40,561 bases of DNA from Methylotenera sp. (GTDB lineage: Bacteria > Pseudomonadota > Gammaproteobacteria > Burkholderiales > Methylophilaceae). Position numbers and translations under genes: made by a program. How positions within the stretch are numbered: the stretch's first letter is position 1; each line of letters opens with the position of its first letter. The stretch covers positions 1 to 40,561 of the forward strand of contig JABFSF010000030.1 in the NCBI GenBank assembly GCA_013140755.1, in the 5' to 3' direction. Of this stretch, positions 17,250-25,382 are shown piece after piece. The notes under the pieces are model-generated. The model did not search any database. It had not been told where the DNA came from and saw only the letters and a program-made list of their open reading frames with translations.

Positions 17250-19796
17250 TTACACGATAGTAAACTCACTCGCTGTCATAGTTGGGTGTGTTGTTGTGCC
17301 TAGTGTTGCAAATTTCACAGCCGCAACACCACCATTACCATCGGCATCGTAGTACAAATCACCTGTAGTCGTATTGTAAATGATGCGGTCAGTACTATCT
17401 AAACCAGCCACTGCACCTGCACCAGAAACAAAGTCAGAACCACTTAGTGCACCTGCTGAAAGCGCATCAAAAATGGCACTATCTAAGTGAATTTGATCCG
17501 CAACCACAAAGTCTGTAATCGTATCCACATTTGTGGCACCTAAAGTGGAGCTAAACACAAACACATCAGATCCTGACCCACCTGTGAGCGTATCGTTACC
17601 TAAGCCGCCAGTGAGTGTGTCATTACCTAAGCCACCTATTAGTTTATTTGCCGCATCATTACCAATCAAAGCATTAGCGGCATCGTTACCAATTAGGTTA
17701 AGTTTAGTGGTTCCTGTAGCACTTGCATCTAGGTTCTCTAAATTAAGCCCTAATGTAATGGTGCTTGCTACAGAAAGCGTTACGCTATTATCTAACACCA
17801 CTGTATCAATACCAGAAGTCGCGCCTGCAACTTCGCTAATCGCATCTTGCAATGAGGCTGTAGTGAGTGATCCAACAGTAGTTGTTTTGAGATTTACGTG
17901 ATAAGTATCATTACCAGCACCACCAACCAACTTATCAACGCCTGCACCGCCTGTTAGCGTGTCATCACCATTGCCACCGCTAATAGTATCATTACCAGCA
18001 CCACCATCTAAGGCATTATTACCAACGTTACCAGTAATAGTATTAGCAAGTGTATTACCCGTACCATCAATGTTGCCAGTGCCAGTAAGTGTCAGCTTCT
18101 CTACATTGTTAATTGTATCAAGTGAGTAAGTTATACTTGCCTCAACGGTATCTATCTCATTTAGTGTTGCTAGCTCGCCCTGCACTACATCACCCGCTTC
18201 ATCAACACGGTAAGTATCACTACCAGAACCACCCACTAAAGTATCTGCACCAACACCACCATCTAAGGTGTCATTGCCCGCACCACCAGATAATGAGTTA
18301 TTTTCTGCGTTGCCTGTTAAAACGTTTCTTAAAGCGTTACCAGTGCCGTTGATTGCCGTGCCTGAAAGTGTTAAGTTTTCTAAGCGTTGGCTACCTGTGC
18401 CAACGGTTGCTAAAGTGTAATCGATGCTTGAAATAACCGTGTCAATTTCAGTAATTGAGATTGACGTTTCACCAACAATACTGTCACTTGCGCTATCCAC
18501 ATAAAAGGTGTCATTGCCAGCCCCACCATTCATTGTGTCGTTACCAGTCCCACCATTTAATGTATCGTTACCAATTCCCCCTACCAAAGAGTTATTGTTT
18601 GCATTACCAATAATATGGTTTTTAAGCACATTACCCGTGCCATTAAGTGCCGCACCGTTGAGTGTTAAGTTTTCAAGATTCGCACCCAATGTATAATTTC
18701 CTTCAGAAATAACGGTATCAATTTCCCCTACAAAGATTGAAGTTTCTGTCACTACATCAGTAGTCGCATCTACATAATAAGTGTCGTTACCTGCCCCCCC
18801 AATCATGGTATCGTTACCAGTGCCACCGTTTAATGTATTTGCACCAGTGTTACCTGTTAATACATCATTGCTTCCATCCCGTCCTGTAGCAGAAAGTGCA
18901 GCCGAACCAGTTAAAGTCAACTTTTCAACATTAGTGGCATCTGCTAGTGAATAACTTACACTTGCTTTAATGGTATCAGTACCTTCACCAATGACTTCAA
19001 TAACCAGATCTGCTACATCATCCACAATGTAAGTATCATCTCCGTCACCACCTTCTAACGTGTCACCACCGGCTAAGGTATCACTTGAGCCGCCACTGAT
19101 AATATTAGCCGTATCATTCCCAGTAAGATGGTTGTTTAGGGTATTACCTGTTAAATTAAGCTTACTCGAACCTGTACCGCTTGCATCTAAATTCTCAACC
19201 CCTGTAGAGAGGGTAATTGTGCTTGCAGCAACTAAAACCACAGATCCACTTACGTTAATAGTATCTACACCACCAGTAGGGGATGATGTTTCTGTCACAC
19301 TATCTTGCAATGAGGCGGTTAACACCGTTCCAACAGTTGCTGTTTTTAAAGTCATGTTATATGTGTCGTCCCCAACACCACCCACTAAGGTATCAATACC
19401 AGCACCACCATTTAAGATATTGTTTTCCGCATTACCCGTAAGCGTGTTGGCTAACGCATTGCCCGTACCTGAAATGGCAGTACCTTTTAGCGTTAATTTC
19501 TCAACGTTATCTGCCAAAACATAGCTATCTAAATAGCTTTCTACTGTATCCGTTGTACCATTGGCTGCACCACTTAGCTCAGTTACTACATCATTTTCAT
19601 CATCTACAATATAAATGTCATTACCAACACCGCCTGCCATTGTGTCAGCACCTTCACCCCCATCTAAAGTGTCATTACCTATATCATCAGTCAGTACATC
19701 GTTACCAGTCAAACCTCTGATTAAATCAGAACCCGTGCCGCCTTCTAGGGTGTCATCTGCTAAGGGTAAGTCTTGATCGCCAATAATAGTTGCCAT
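17250..19796 (-). CDS. Large RTX (hemolysin-type) calcium-binding repeat protein
   Basis: The 848-residue protein is built from clusters of GGxGxDxxx nonapeptides (for example GGAGNDTLDGGVGADTLVGG), which bind Ca2+ as parallel beta-rolls after export. Roughly six modules of 80-120 residues repeat the order LTLxGTAxxGTGN, LTGNAxNN, GGxGND clusters, DTYxVD, EIDTVxASxxYSL. Two modules carry a longer variant (LKTATVGTVLTASLQDSVTE near residue 150 and LKTTTVGSLTTASLQDAISE near 635), showing internal duplication. There is no N-terminal signal peptide; the C-terminus (GSDVFVF, then DTITDFVVADQIHLD, then DLYYDADGNGGVAAVKFATL) is typical of type I secretion substrates. No catalytic domain is seen, so an adhesin, S-layer-like or biofilm role is likelier than a toxin or protease. 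No type I secretion genes are in the window. AAAGGA precedes the ATG. Confidence 0.9.
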   Translation of the reverse strand: MATIIGDQDLPLADDTLEGGTGSDLIRGLTGNDVLTDDIGNDTLDGGEGADTMAGGVGNDIYIVDDENDVVTELSGAANGTTDTVESYLDSYVLADNVEKLTLKGTAISGTGNALANTLTGNAENNILNGGAGIDTLVGGVGDDTYNMTLKTATVGTVLTASLQDSVTETSSPTGGVDTINVSGSVVLVAASTITLSTGVENLDASGTGSSKLNLTGNTLNNHLTGNDTANIISGGSSDTLAGGDTLEGGDGDDTYIVDDVADLVIEVIGEGTDTIKASVSYSLADATNVEKLTLTGSAALSATGRDGSNDVLTGNTGANTLNGGTGNDTMIGGAGNDTYYVDATTDVVTETSIFVGEIDTVISEGNYTLGANLENLTLNGAALNGTGNVLKNHIIGNANNNSLVGGIGNDTLNGGTGNDTMNGGAGNDTFYVDSASDSIVGETSISITEIDTVISSIDYTLATVGTGSQRLENLTLSGTAINGTGNALRNVLTGNAENNSLSGGAGNDTLDGGVGADTLVGGSGSDTYRVDEAGDVVQGELATLNEIDTVEASITYSLDTINNVEKLTLTGTGNIDGTGNTLANTITGNVGNNALDGGAGNDTISGGNGDDTLTGGAGVDKLVGGAGNDTYHVNLKTTTVGSLTTASLQDAISEVAGATSGIDTVVLDNSVTLSVASTITLGLNLENLDASATGTTKLNLIGNDAANALIGNDAANKLIGGLGNDTLTGGLGNDTLTGGSGSDVFVFSSTLGATNVDTITDFVVADQIHLDSAIFDALSAGALSGSDFVSGAGAVAGLDSTDRIIYNTTTGDLYYDADGNGGVAAVKFATLGTTTHPTMTASEFTIV

Positions 19797-19971
19797 GTGA
19801 ATTCCTTTCGAGAATTAAATTATTTTGTTTCTATAATTTAGTTGCAATATGCATTGATTTAACAATTAAAATCAATAGAAACATCCAGTATTTGAAAAAA
19901 CGTCGTAATGCTAATATGCTTAAAAGCAATATATATGCCAGCAACAATAACACCCCCGCCGTAAAGTAATC

Positions 19972-20133
19972 ATGGGTTGTTTAACAAGATACCACTTACG
20001 CTTGGCCAACTTTAGCGAAGCTAGTCAGATTACTTATTGCGTAAAATGCGGTCGTGACCATGAACAAAGTGACAATATTGCGACATGCTTATTAGAACGG
20101 ATGACAAAAATTGTCAGAAAATCTCTTGGTTAG
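19972..20133 (+). CDS. Possible 53-residue protein with CxxC motif
   Basis: An ATG-to-TAG frame of 53 codons starting MGCLTRYHLRLANF and containing ITYCVKCGRDHEQ lies in the 448-bp gap between the RTX and pilin genes. The C-x2-C-G pair (C23, C26) with other Cys at 3 and 39 recalls small zinc-ribbon proteins. It ends 46 bases before a strong terminator that works on this strand. Against it, no clear Shine-Dalgarno sequence is visible (only GTAAAG). I do not recognise a family. Confidence 0.4.
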   Translation: MGCLTRYHLRLANFSEASQITYCVKCGRDHEQSDNIATCLLERMTKIVRKSLG

Positions 20134-20178
20134 CAGTGAACTTTCAACAATACTGCCACTAAACTTGGTATAAAAAGT

Positions 20179-20208
20179 AAAAAAGGCTCTAACTTTAGAG
20201 CCTTTTTT
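20179..20208. terminator. Bidirectional intrinsic terminator after the pilin gene
   Basis: AAAAAAGGCTCTAA, a short loop, then TTAGAGCCTTTTTT. It is 37 bases beyond the pilin stop on the minus strand and would also end a plus-strand transcript of the 53-residue ORF. Confidence 0.9.
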
Positions 20209-20244
20209 ACACTAGTAATATTTCAAATCACCATCAAAGTCGCA

Positions 20245-20646
20245 TTAAACACCTGGGCAGGTTTTTGGTGCGTATTTAGCCTCAGCACTTGCAGCGCATG
20301 TCCACACACCAGTCGTTGCATCTCGCGTCCAAATTAATGTTGATCCATTCACTTGTGATGGTGCATTTTTAATTGTACAAGTAATTGTTGTTGCATCTAC
20401 AGCAATATCGCAGTTACCTGTAGAAGCTTGCAAACCAATGCTAGCAGCATCAGATGGGTCTGTACCTTCACCTAATAGTAATTCAAATGCTGTTTTACCG
20501 CCTGAAATTTCAGACAAACCAGCAACCACTTTTGCTTTAGATTGATAATCAGAATAAGCTGGAATTGCAACAGCTGCCAAAATACCAATAATTGCAACCA
20601 CAATCATTAACTCGATTAAGGTAAAACCTTTTTGTACTTGTTTCAT
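20245..20646 (-). CDS. pilA: Type IV pilin, PilA-like major subunit
   Basis: The 133-residue prepilin has a short leader cut after Gly7 ([17 protein letters not shown]), the conserved Glu at mature position 5, and the hydrophobic helix up to about residue 30. PilD would cleave and N-methylate Phe. The globular part has a central Cys pair ([12 protein letters not shown]) and a C-terminal pair ([14 protein letters not shown]), the last likely forming the D-region disulfide. Size fits a type IVa major pilin. It stands alone without other pil genes and is preceded by a sigma-54 promoter and followed by a terminator, so it is monocistronic. Confidence 0.93.
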   Translation of the reverse strand: MKQVQKGFTLIELMIVVAIIGILAAVAIPAYSDYQSKAKVVAGLSEISGGKTAFELLLGEGTDPSDAASIGLQASTGNCDIAVDATTITCTIKNAPSQVNGSTLIWTRDATTGVWTCAASAEAKYAPKTCPGV

Positions 20647-20725
20647 ATTTATTTCCTTTATTTAAAAAATTAAGAATGACTGCACCGCAATTTAACCAAC
20701 ACTGCTGTGCTTGAAAAATATATAA

Positions 20726-20740
20726 GCAATGCGCGTGCCA
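20726..20740 (-). promoter_or_regulatory. Sigma-54 promoter of the pilin gene
   Basis: The minus strand reads TGGCACGCGCATTGC, a full match to the -24/-12 consensus TGGCAC-N5-TTGC. It is 80 bases before the pilin ATG. pilA of Pseudomonas, Neisseria relatives and others is activated by PilR with sigma-54, so this element both supports the pilA call and predicts PilS/PilR control. Confidence 0.88.
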
Positions 20741-20830
20741 ACTATTAAAGCCCTCACCTTCAAAATTTCAATGGTATTGATAAAGGTTGTAAATACGTTG
20801 AACTCCATTAAAAGTTGTGTGTTCATCTAA

Positions 20831-20858
20831 AAAAAAGCGGGGTTGCCCCCGCTTTTTT
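20831..20858. terminator. Intrinsic terminator downstream of the SRPBCC gene
   Basis: AAAAAAGCGGGG, loop TTGC, then CCCCGCTTTTTT. On the minus strand it lies 127 bases past the SRPBCC stop and insulates the pilin promoter from read-through. Confidence 0.88.
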
Positions 20859-20868
20859 AACTCCAGAA

Positions 20869-20905
20869 CTGACAATTTGGTCACTTTACTAACAATTTTG
20901 TCACT
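20869..20905. repeat. Tandem 15-bp motif with 20-bp period
   Basis: GACAATTTGGTCACT (20871-20885) and AACAATTTTGTCACT (20891-20905) differ at two positions; each is preceded by CT. The unit itself is partly palindromic (TGAC..GTCA). Two copies exactly two helical turns apart suggest a regulator site or the remnant end of a mobile element. Confidence 0.6.
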
Positions 20906-20918
20906 GACGATTTAGGTT

Positions 20919-20943
20919 TTTTGGTAACCCTGATTTACCAAAA
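20919..20943. repeat. 9-bp inverted repeat before the SRPBCC stop
   Basis: TTTTGGTAA (20919-20927) and TTACCAAAA (20935-20943) form a perfect hairpin with a 7-base loop, in the 3' untranslated region of the SRPBCC gene. No T-run follows on the minus strand, so it is not a standard terminator. Confidence 0.6.
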
Positions 20944-20984
20944 CTTCCACCAAGGTTTTTTAATTGCGCCAGCTTCCTGGCTGG

Positions 20985-21509
20985 TTACTTTGAACCTTCA
21001 GCAACTTTCTGTAAATTAGCTAAGCCAGTATCAAAAATGCCGTTAATAGCGTTTAGTGCAGTCTCGTCATCTTGACCTGCTGGGATAGGTGGATTGAGCT
21101 TGTATAAACGGTAAAAACGACCAACCCATTGCACGTTGGTTTCGCCTGCTTTTTCTCCTTTTGATACACGCATAAATGCATTGTAATCGGTCAGTGGTAG
21201 CGGGCTAGTGGTAATTTCGTATTTAACTTTCATGTCCGCATCATCAATACTACGCAGTTTTTCATTGATTGCGCGGCCATCTTTGAGCGTTAAGGTTCTG
21301 AATATTTCATCGCCTTTTTTCTCTAATTTAGTGCTGGCAACGGCTGGATGCCATTTTTGCATATTGCCAAAGTCTTTGACTAACGCCCATACTTTTGCAG
21401 GGTCTGCTTTAATTGTGACATTTTTTTCTACTTTAAGTGGTGTAGGGCCGTGTGCTGCTGCGGTAAAAGAAATTAAACTAAGTGCCAGTAATGCTAAAAT
21501 TTTCTTCAT
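20985..21509 (-). CDS. Exported SRPBCC (START/polyketide cyclase-like) protein
   Basis: The preferred ATG at 21509 gives a 174-residue protein with a clear signal peptide (MKKILALLALSLISFTAAAHG, cleavage near residue 19) and GGAG nine bases upstream; an upstream in-frame start at 21560 would bury the signal. The mature part has the SRPBCC beginning KNVTIKADPAKVWALVKDFGNMQKWHP and continues through strands such as YNAFMRV and VQWVGRFYRLY. This fold binds hydrophobic ligands in a deep pocket. The ligand is unknown; periplasmic members occur in methylotroph gene clusters. It appears monocistronic. Confidence 0.85.
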   Translation of the reverse strand: MKKILALLALSLISFTAAAHGPTPLKVEKNVTIKADPAKVWALVKDFGNMQKWHPAVASTKLEKKGDEIFRTLTLKDGRAINEKLRSIDDADMKVKYEITTSPLPLTDYNAFMRVSKGEKAGETNVQWVGRFYRLYKLNPPIPAGQDDETALNAINGIFDTGLANLQKVAEGSK

Positions 21510-21659
21510 TCTAATGTTCTCCAAAGTGCTCAATAATTGAGAGGGGTTATTCAAAAACAACAGCGTATTATAAATGACAATGCTATTTTTTTTAAAAATT
21601 GATTTTCAAAAAAATGATTGTATTTGTCTATCTCCTATTTGTTAGTGACATGCGCATGT

Positions 21660-21710
21660 AACGAAGGCCGAGATAGCTTGGTTGACATACTGGGGTGCTT
21701 TGAGTGCTCA
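21660..21710 (+). repeat. Diverged copy of a dispersed intergenic sequence
   Basis: GCCGAGATAG (21667-21676) followed by CTTGG and then GTGCTTTGAG (21695-21704) reappear in the same order and spacing pattern, on the opposite strand, in the palindromic element upstream of lolB (29021-29012 and 28981-28972). The rest of this 321-bp gap (21510-21830) has no convincing gene. Confidence 0.45.
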
Positions 21711-21809
21711 ATAGATGAAGTGGGTTTACTCGTGAGTGACTCTATTGTTGAGGCTTGCAAGCTCTCCTGCCACGAAGAGAGGTGTCTGCAAGTATTGCGC
21801 TACTAAGCT

Positions 21810-21821
21810 GGCAGTACTGCC
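21810..21821. repeat. 12-bp perfect palindrome after pit
   Basis: GGCAGTACTGCC lies 10 bases beyond the pit stop codon. It could be a short hairpin or a protein site; no T-run follows in the pit direction. Confidence 0.5.
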
Positions 21822-21830
21822 ATTAGCCTT

Positions 21831-22835
21831 TTACAAAAACGTTTTGCCTAAATGATAAGCGATTGCAGCAACAATACCCGCGCATGGAATAGTCAGCACC
21901 CACGCCCACACAATGCGTGAAGCCAAGCCCCAGCGCACAGCAGAAGCACGGCGTGATAAGCCAACGCCCACAATGGCACCTGTAATGGTATGCGTGGTGG
22001 AAACAGGAATGCCAAGAGAAGTTGCTAAAAACAGTGCTATTGAGCCTGATGTTTGCGCACAAAAACCGCCTGACGGACGCACTTTAGTAATGCCCATACC
22101 CATGGTACGCACAATGCGCCAACCACCCATTAACGTACCCAGACCCATGGCAATTTGACATGAAATCACCACCCAAAATGGCACATGAAAATCACCTTGT
22201 AAGTAGCCGTTGGCAAATAGTAAAACGGTAATAATGCCCATGGTTTTTTGTGCATCGTTTGCGCCATGGCCTAAGCTAAAGAGCGAGGATGAAATAAATT
22301 GCATTTTATTAAAGCGGCTTTCAGTTTTATAAGGGGCAGTTTTTTCAAATAACCAAAGCACCAGCACCGATAACGTAAGCGCAAGCAACATGCCAAATAA
22401 AGGTGAGAGTACAATCGCCACGCCAGTGGTGATGAGTTTACTGCCAACAATAATACCTTTGGTTCCCGCATGGGCAACGCCAGCACCTAGTAAGCCACCA
22501 ATGAGCGCATGAGATGATGATGACGGAATACCAAACCACCATGTAATCACGTTCCAAGCAATTGCGCCGCTTAATGCACCAAAAATAACCGCATTATTTA
22601 CAATGTTGGGGTCAATAATACCTTTGCCAACCGTATCTGCTACATGCAACCCAAAAAACAAAAATGCAATGAAGTTAAAAAATGCAGCCCATATCACCGC
22701 CGCTTGTGGTGTGAGCAAACGCGTAGAAACCATGAGCGCAATGGAGTTTGCTGCATCATGAAAGCCGTTCATAAAATCGAATAAAAGCGCGACTAGCACG
22801 AGTAGCCCAATGACAATCGTTGCGTGTTCTATCAT
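21831..22835 (-). CDS. pit: Low-affinity inorganic phosphate transporter, Pit family
   Basis: Pit proteins import metal-phosphate with protons across the inner membrane. The 334-residue protein has about ten hydrophobic helices and the two PD001131-type signatures in inverted repeats: FDFMNGFHDAANSIALMVST near residue 24 and GHGANDAQKTMGIITVLLF near residue 193, plus GTLMGGWRIVRTMG. Length fits the short Pit form. It begins 9 bases after the DUF47 protein gene, the common pit-associated pair. Confidence 0.94.
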   Translation of the reverse strand: MIEHATIVIGLLVLVALLFDFMNGFHDAANSIALMVSTRLLTPQAAVIWAAFFNFIAFLFFGLHVADTVGKGIIDPNIVNNAVIFGALSGAIAWNVITWWFGIPSSSSHALIGGLLGAGVAHAGTKGIIVGSKLITTGVAIVLSPLFGMLLALTLSVLVLWLFEKTAPYKTESRFNKMQFISSSLFSLGHGANDAQKTMGIITVLLFANGYLQGDFHVPFWVVISCQIAMGLGTLMGGWRIVRTMGMGITKVRPSGGFCAQTSGSIALFLATSLGIPVSTTHTITGAIVGVGLSRRASAVRWGLASRIVWAWVLTIPCAGIVAAIAYHLGKTFL

Positions 22836-22844
22836 GACTTTTCC

Positions 22845-23504
22845 TTAAATGCGCTCTAGCACAACGCCATGAATCACATCTGAAACATCTTGGCAACTAT
22901 CAATCGCCTCTTCAAATAAGTCATAAAGTTCTTTTGAGCGGATAATCGTGCGTGCATCAGACTCTTCTGCAAATAAGCGGTGCATTCCCGCACGCATAAC
23001 ATGATCCCCTTCACCCTCAATGCGGCTGATTTCTTCACAGGTGCGTAAAATTTTCTCAGCATTTTTCATGTCAGAAAGCATGTGAACAGCATCTTGTACC
23101 TTTTCTGAAGCTCGCAATAAAATTTGTGCTAATGCGACCATTTCAGGTGTAAAGCTAGAATGCCCATAAATTTTTGCGCTTTGTGGAATATCTTCCATGT
23201 AGTCAATGATGTCATCTAATGCCATTGCGAGCTCGCGAATTTCGCGTCGATCAAACGGGGTAATAAAGGTTTTATGGAGGGAGAGTAAAATTTCTTTTGT
23301 GTATTCGTCAGCTTCTGATTCAATTTTGCGAATTTCTGCAAAATGCTCTTCAAATTTATCGGCATCTCCACGCACTGCGGACATCATCGCGAGCACCTTA
23401 GAGCATCTTACTGCGCTATCTGCTAGCTGGTTAAACAATACAAAGTAATTGTCGCTGCGTGGTGTAATCGCTGCCATCAATCGACCAAAAGTAGCATTCG
23501 CCAT
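22845..23504 (-). CDS. PhoU-like DUF47 protein (Pit accessory)
   Basis: The 219-residue protein (start ATG 23504, with GGGAG nine bases upstream; the frame also opens earlier at 23549 without such support) belongs to the TIGR00153/DUF47 family, which has the PhoU helical-bundle fold. Typical blocks are FEEHFAEIRKIESEADEYTKEIL, FITPFDRREIRELAMALDDIIDYMEDI and SRIEGEGDHVMRAG. The repeated E-x3-D/E-x2-D motifs bind metal clusters. Family members control or gate the linked Pit transporter. The pair is one operon. Confidence 0.9.
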   Translation of the reverse strand: MANATFGRLMAAITPRSDNYFVLFNQLADSAVRCSKVLAMMSAVRGDADKFEEHFAEIRKIESEADEYTKEILLSLHKTFITPFDRREIRELAMALDDIIDYMEDIPQSAKIYGHSSFTPEMVALAQILLRASEKVQDAVHMLSDMKNAEKILRTCEEISRIEGEGDHVMRAGMHRLFAEESDARTIIRSKELYDLFEEAIDSCQDVSDVIHGVVLERI

Positions 23505-23619
23505 CGTTTTTCTCCCAATTGTTACTGTTTTATTACGTTTATGTGACAATGGTTAGTTTAACCTTACTGGCTAAAATCTGCGAGTGATTATTTATTTAGT
23601 CGTGTTAGTTTATGCAACT

Positions 23620-24705
23620 TTAGACATTAAACCTAAAGTGCATTACATCGCCATCTTGAACAATATACTCTTTGCCTTCTAGGCGCATTTTGCCTGCTTC
23701 TTTTGAGCCTTGCTCACCTTTGTTTTTGACGTATTCATTATAAGCAATGACCTCAGCGCGAATAAACCCACGCTCAAAATCAGTGTGAATCACGCCTGCG
23801 GCTTGTGGCGCGGTTGCCCCTTTTTTAATAGTCCAAGCACGGACTTCTTGCACGCCAGCGGTAAAGTAAGTTTGCAGGCCTAGTAAATTATACGCAGCGC
23901 GAATCACACGGTTTAAGCCTGGCTCTTCTTGGCCGAGCTCTGATAAGAATAGTAATTTATCTTCTTCATCTAACTCAGAGATTTCACCTTCAATTTTTGC
24001 GCAGATGCATACCACAGGCGCATTTTCAGCTTTGCCTAATGCTATTATTTTGTCTAGGTGTGGGTTGTTCTCAAAGCCTTTTTCATCCACGTTGGCGAGG
24101 TACATCACAGGTTTAACGGTAATTAAGCATAGTGGTTTGAGTAGTTGCAGTTCATCTGCATCTAAGCTTAGTGTACGCACAGCTTTGGCTTGGTCTAAAC
24201 ACGGGATGACTTTTTCTAGCACTTTAATCAAGGCAATCGCATCTTTATCGCCGCTTTTGGCTTTTTTGCTTTCGCGTTGCATGGTTTTTTCAACAGTTTC
24301 CATGTCTGCTAGGGCAAGCTCAGTGTTGATGACTTCAATGTCTGATAGCGGATCAATTTTATTAGCAACGTGAATCACGTTGCTGTCTTCAAAGCAGCGT
24401 ACTACGTGTGCAATAGCGTCAGTTTCACGGATGTTGGCTAAAAATTTGTTGCCTAAACCTTCACCTTTTGAGGCTCCTGCAACCAAGCCTGCAATATCTA
24501 CAAATTCAACAATCGCAGGCTGTACTTTTTGAGGCTTAACAATATCAATCAGCGGTTGCATACGTGGGTCAGGCACTTCCACAATGCCTACGTTTGGCTC
24601 AATGGTGCAGAATGGGTAGTTTTCAGCAGCGATGCCAGCTTTGGTGATGGCGTTAAAAAGGGTTGATTTACCAACGTTTGGGAGACCTACAATGCCGCAT
24701 TTCAT
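23620..24705 (-). CDS. ychF: Ribosome-binding ATPase YchF
   Basis: YchF is an Obg-family P-loop ATPase that binds 70S ribosomes and affects oxidative stress response. The 361-residue protein has G1 [15 protein letters not shown] at the start, the [14 protein letters not shown] switch, the [18 protein letters not shown]3 block, and in place of NKxD the NVDE motif that gives ATP preference. The C-terminal TGS domain begins near residue 280 ([17 protein letters not shown]). It starts 21 bases after pth, the conserved pth-ychF order. Confidence 0.97.
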   Translation of the reverse strand: MKCGIVGLPNVGKSTLFNAITKAGIAAENYPFCTIEPNVGIVEVPDPRMQPLIDIVKPQKVQPAIVEFVDIAGLVAGASKGEGLGNKFLANIRETDAIAHVVRCFEDSNVIHVANKIDPLSDIEVINTELALADMETVEKTMQRESKKAKSGDKDAIALIKVLEKVIPCLDQAKAVRTLSLDADELQLLKPLCLITVKPVMYLANVDEKGFENNPHLDKIIALGKAENAPVVCICAKIEGEISELDEEDKLLFLSELGQEEPGLNRVIRAAYNLLGLQTYFTAGVQEVRAWTIKKGATAPQAAGVIHTDFERGFIRAEVIAYNEYVKNKGEQGSKEAGKMRLEGKEYIVQDGDVMHFRFNV

Positions 24706-24726
24706 ATCATTCCAATCATCAATTCA

Positions 24727-25305
24727 TTATTTTTTCGTGTGCAATTTTAACATTGCGTTGTCAAATTCGCCTGCCAATAAATAGCCTAGTATTGTTGTGC
24801 TTTCATCAAGACTGTTGTCAATACGCGTTTGCTCGTCTTTTAGCGGTGGCTTTAACACAAAATTGATTACTTCATTTCTATCCCCTGGGTGACCAATTCC
24901 CACGCGTAAACGCCAGTAATCCGATGTGCCAAGCGCACTGTGAATGTCCTTTAAGCCATTGTGGCCACCATGCCCACCGCCGAATTTTAGTTTGATACTG
25001 CCCGCTGGCAAATCAAGTTCATCATGAATTACTAAAATTTCCGCGGGGCTAATCTTGTAGTAGTTGGCCAGTGCTGCTACTGCTTTGCCACTTAAATTCA
25101 TGAATGTAGTGGGTTTAAGCAACCATTTATCTTGATGCGTACTGAGTTTTCCCACCATCCCAAACATTTTGGGCTCCAATGTAAGCTTGCTGTTGGTTTG
25201 CTCCGCTACGGCATCTACCCACCAAAAACCAGCGTTATGACGTGTGCGCTCGTATTTTTCGCCCACATTGCCTAAGCCTACAAAAAGTTTAATGCCATTC
25301 TTCAT
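24727..25305 (-). CDS. pth: Peptidyl-tRNA hydrolase
   Basis: Pth frees tRNA from peptidyl-tRNA lost by stalled ribosomes. The 192-residue protein has VGLGNVGEKYERTRHNAGFW with the catalytic His (about 24), the PTTFMNLSGKAV block, the VIHDELDLPAG motif with its Asp, and GGHGGHNGLKDI. Length matches the family. A terminator stands between it and the upstream rplY gene, so either partial read-through or its own promoter drives it. Confidence 0.97.
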   Translation of the reverse strand: MKNGIKLFVGLGNVGEKYERTRHNAGFWWVDAVAEQTNSKLTLEPKMFGMVGKLSTHQDKWLLKPTTFMNLSGKAVAALANYYKISPAEILVIHDELDLPAGSIKLKFGGGHGGHNGLKDIHSALGTSDYWRLRVGIGHPGDRNEVINFVLKPPLKDEQTRIDNSLDESTTILGYLLAGEFDNAMLKLHTKK

Positions 25306-25322
25306 GGTTGGATTGTATCAAT

Positions 25323-25357
25323 AAAAAACGCGCACTTTATTAAAAGAGTGCGCGTTT
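25323..25357 (-). terminator. Intrinsic terminator after rplY
   Basis: AAACGCGCACT (25326-25336) and AGTGCGCGTTT (25347-25357) form an 11-bp stem; on the minus strand it is followed by a run of T from 25328 to 25323. Confidence 0.88.
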
Positions 25358-25382
25358 GATGTTAGTTTATATGATTAAACTA

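Noticed and set aside
17533-19524. Several plus-strand ORFs inside the RTX gene, rich in Pro, Ser, Val and Leu
   Set aside because: They are antisense shadows of the Gly/Asp/Thr-rich RTX repeats and follow its repeat periodicity.
17250-19796. Regularly repeated DNA suggesting a CRISPR or satellite array
   Set aside because: The periodicity comes from GGxGxD codons in a single open reading frame; there are no constant repeats with unique spacers.
21618-21806. Plus-strand ORF of 62 codons between the SRPBCC and pit genes
   Set aside because: It overlaps one copy of the dispersed intergenic repeat and has no clear ribosome binding site or recognisable domain.
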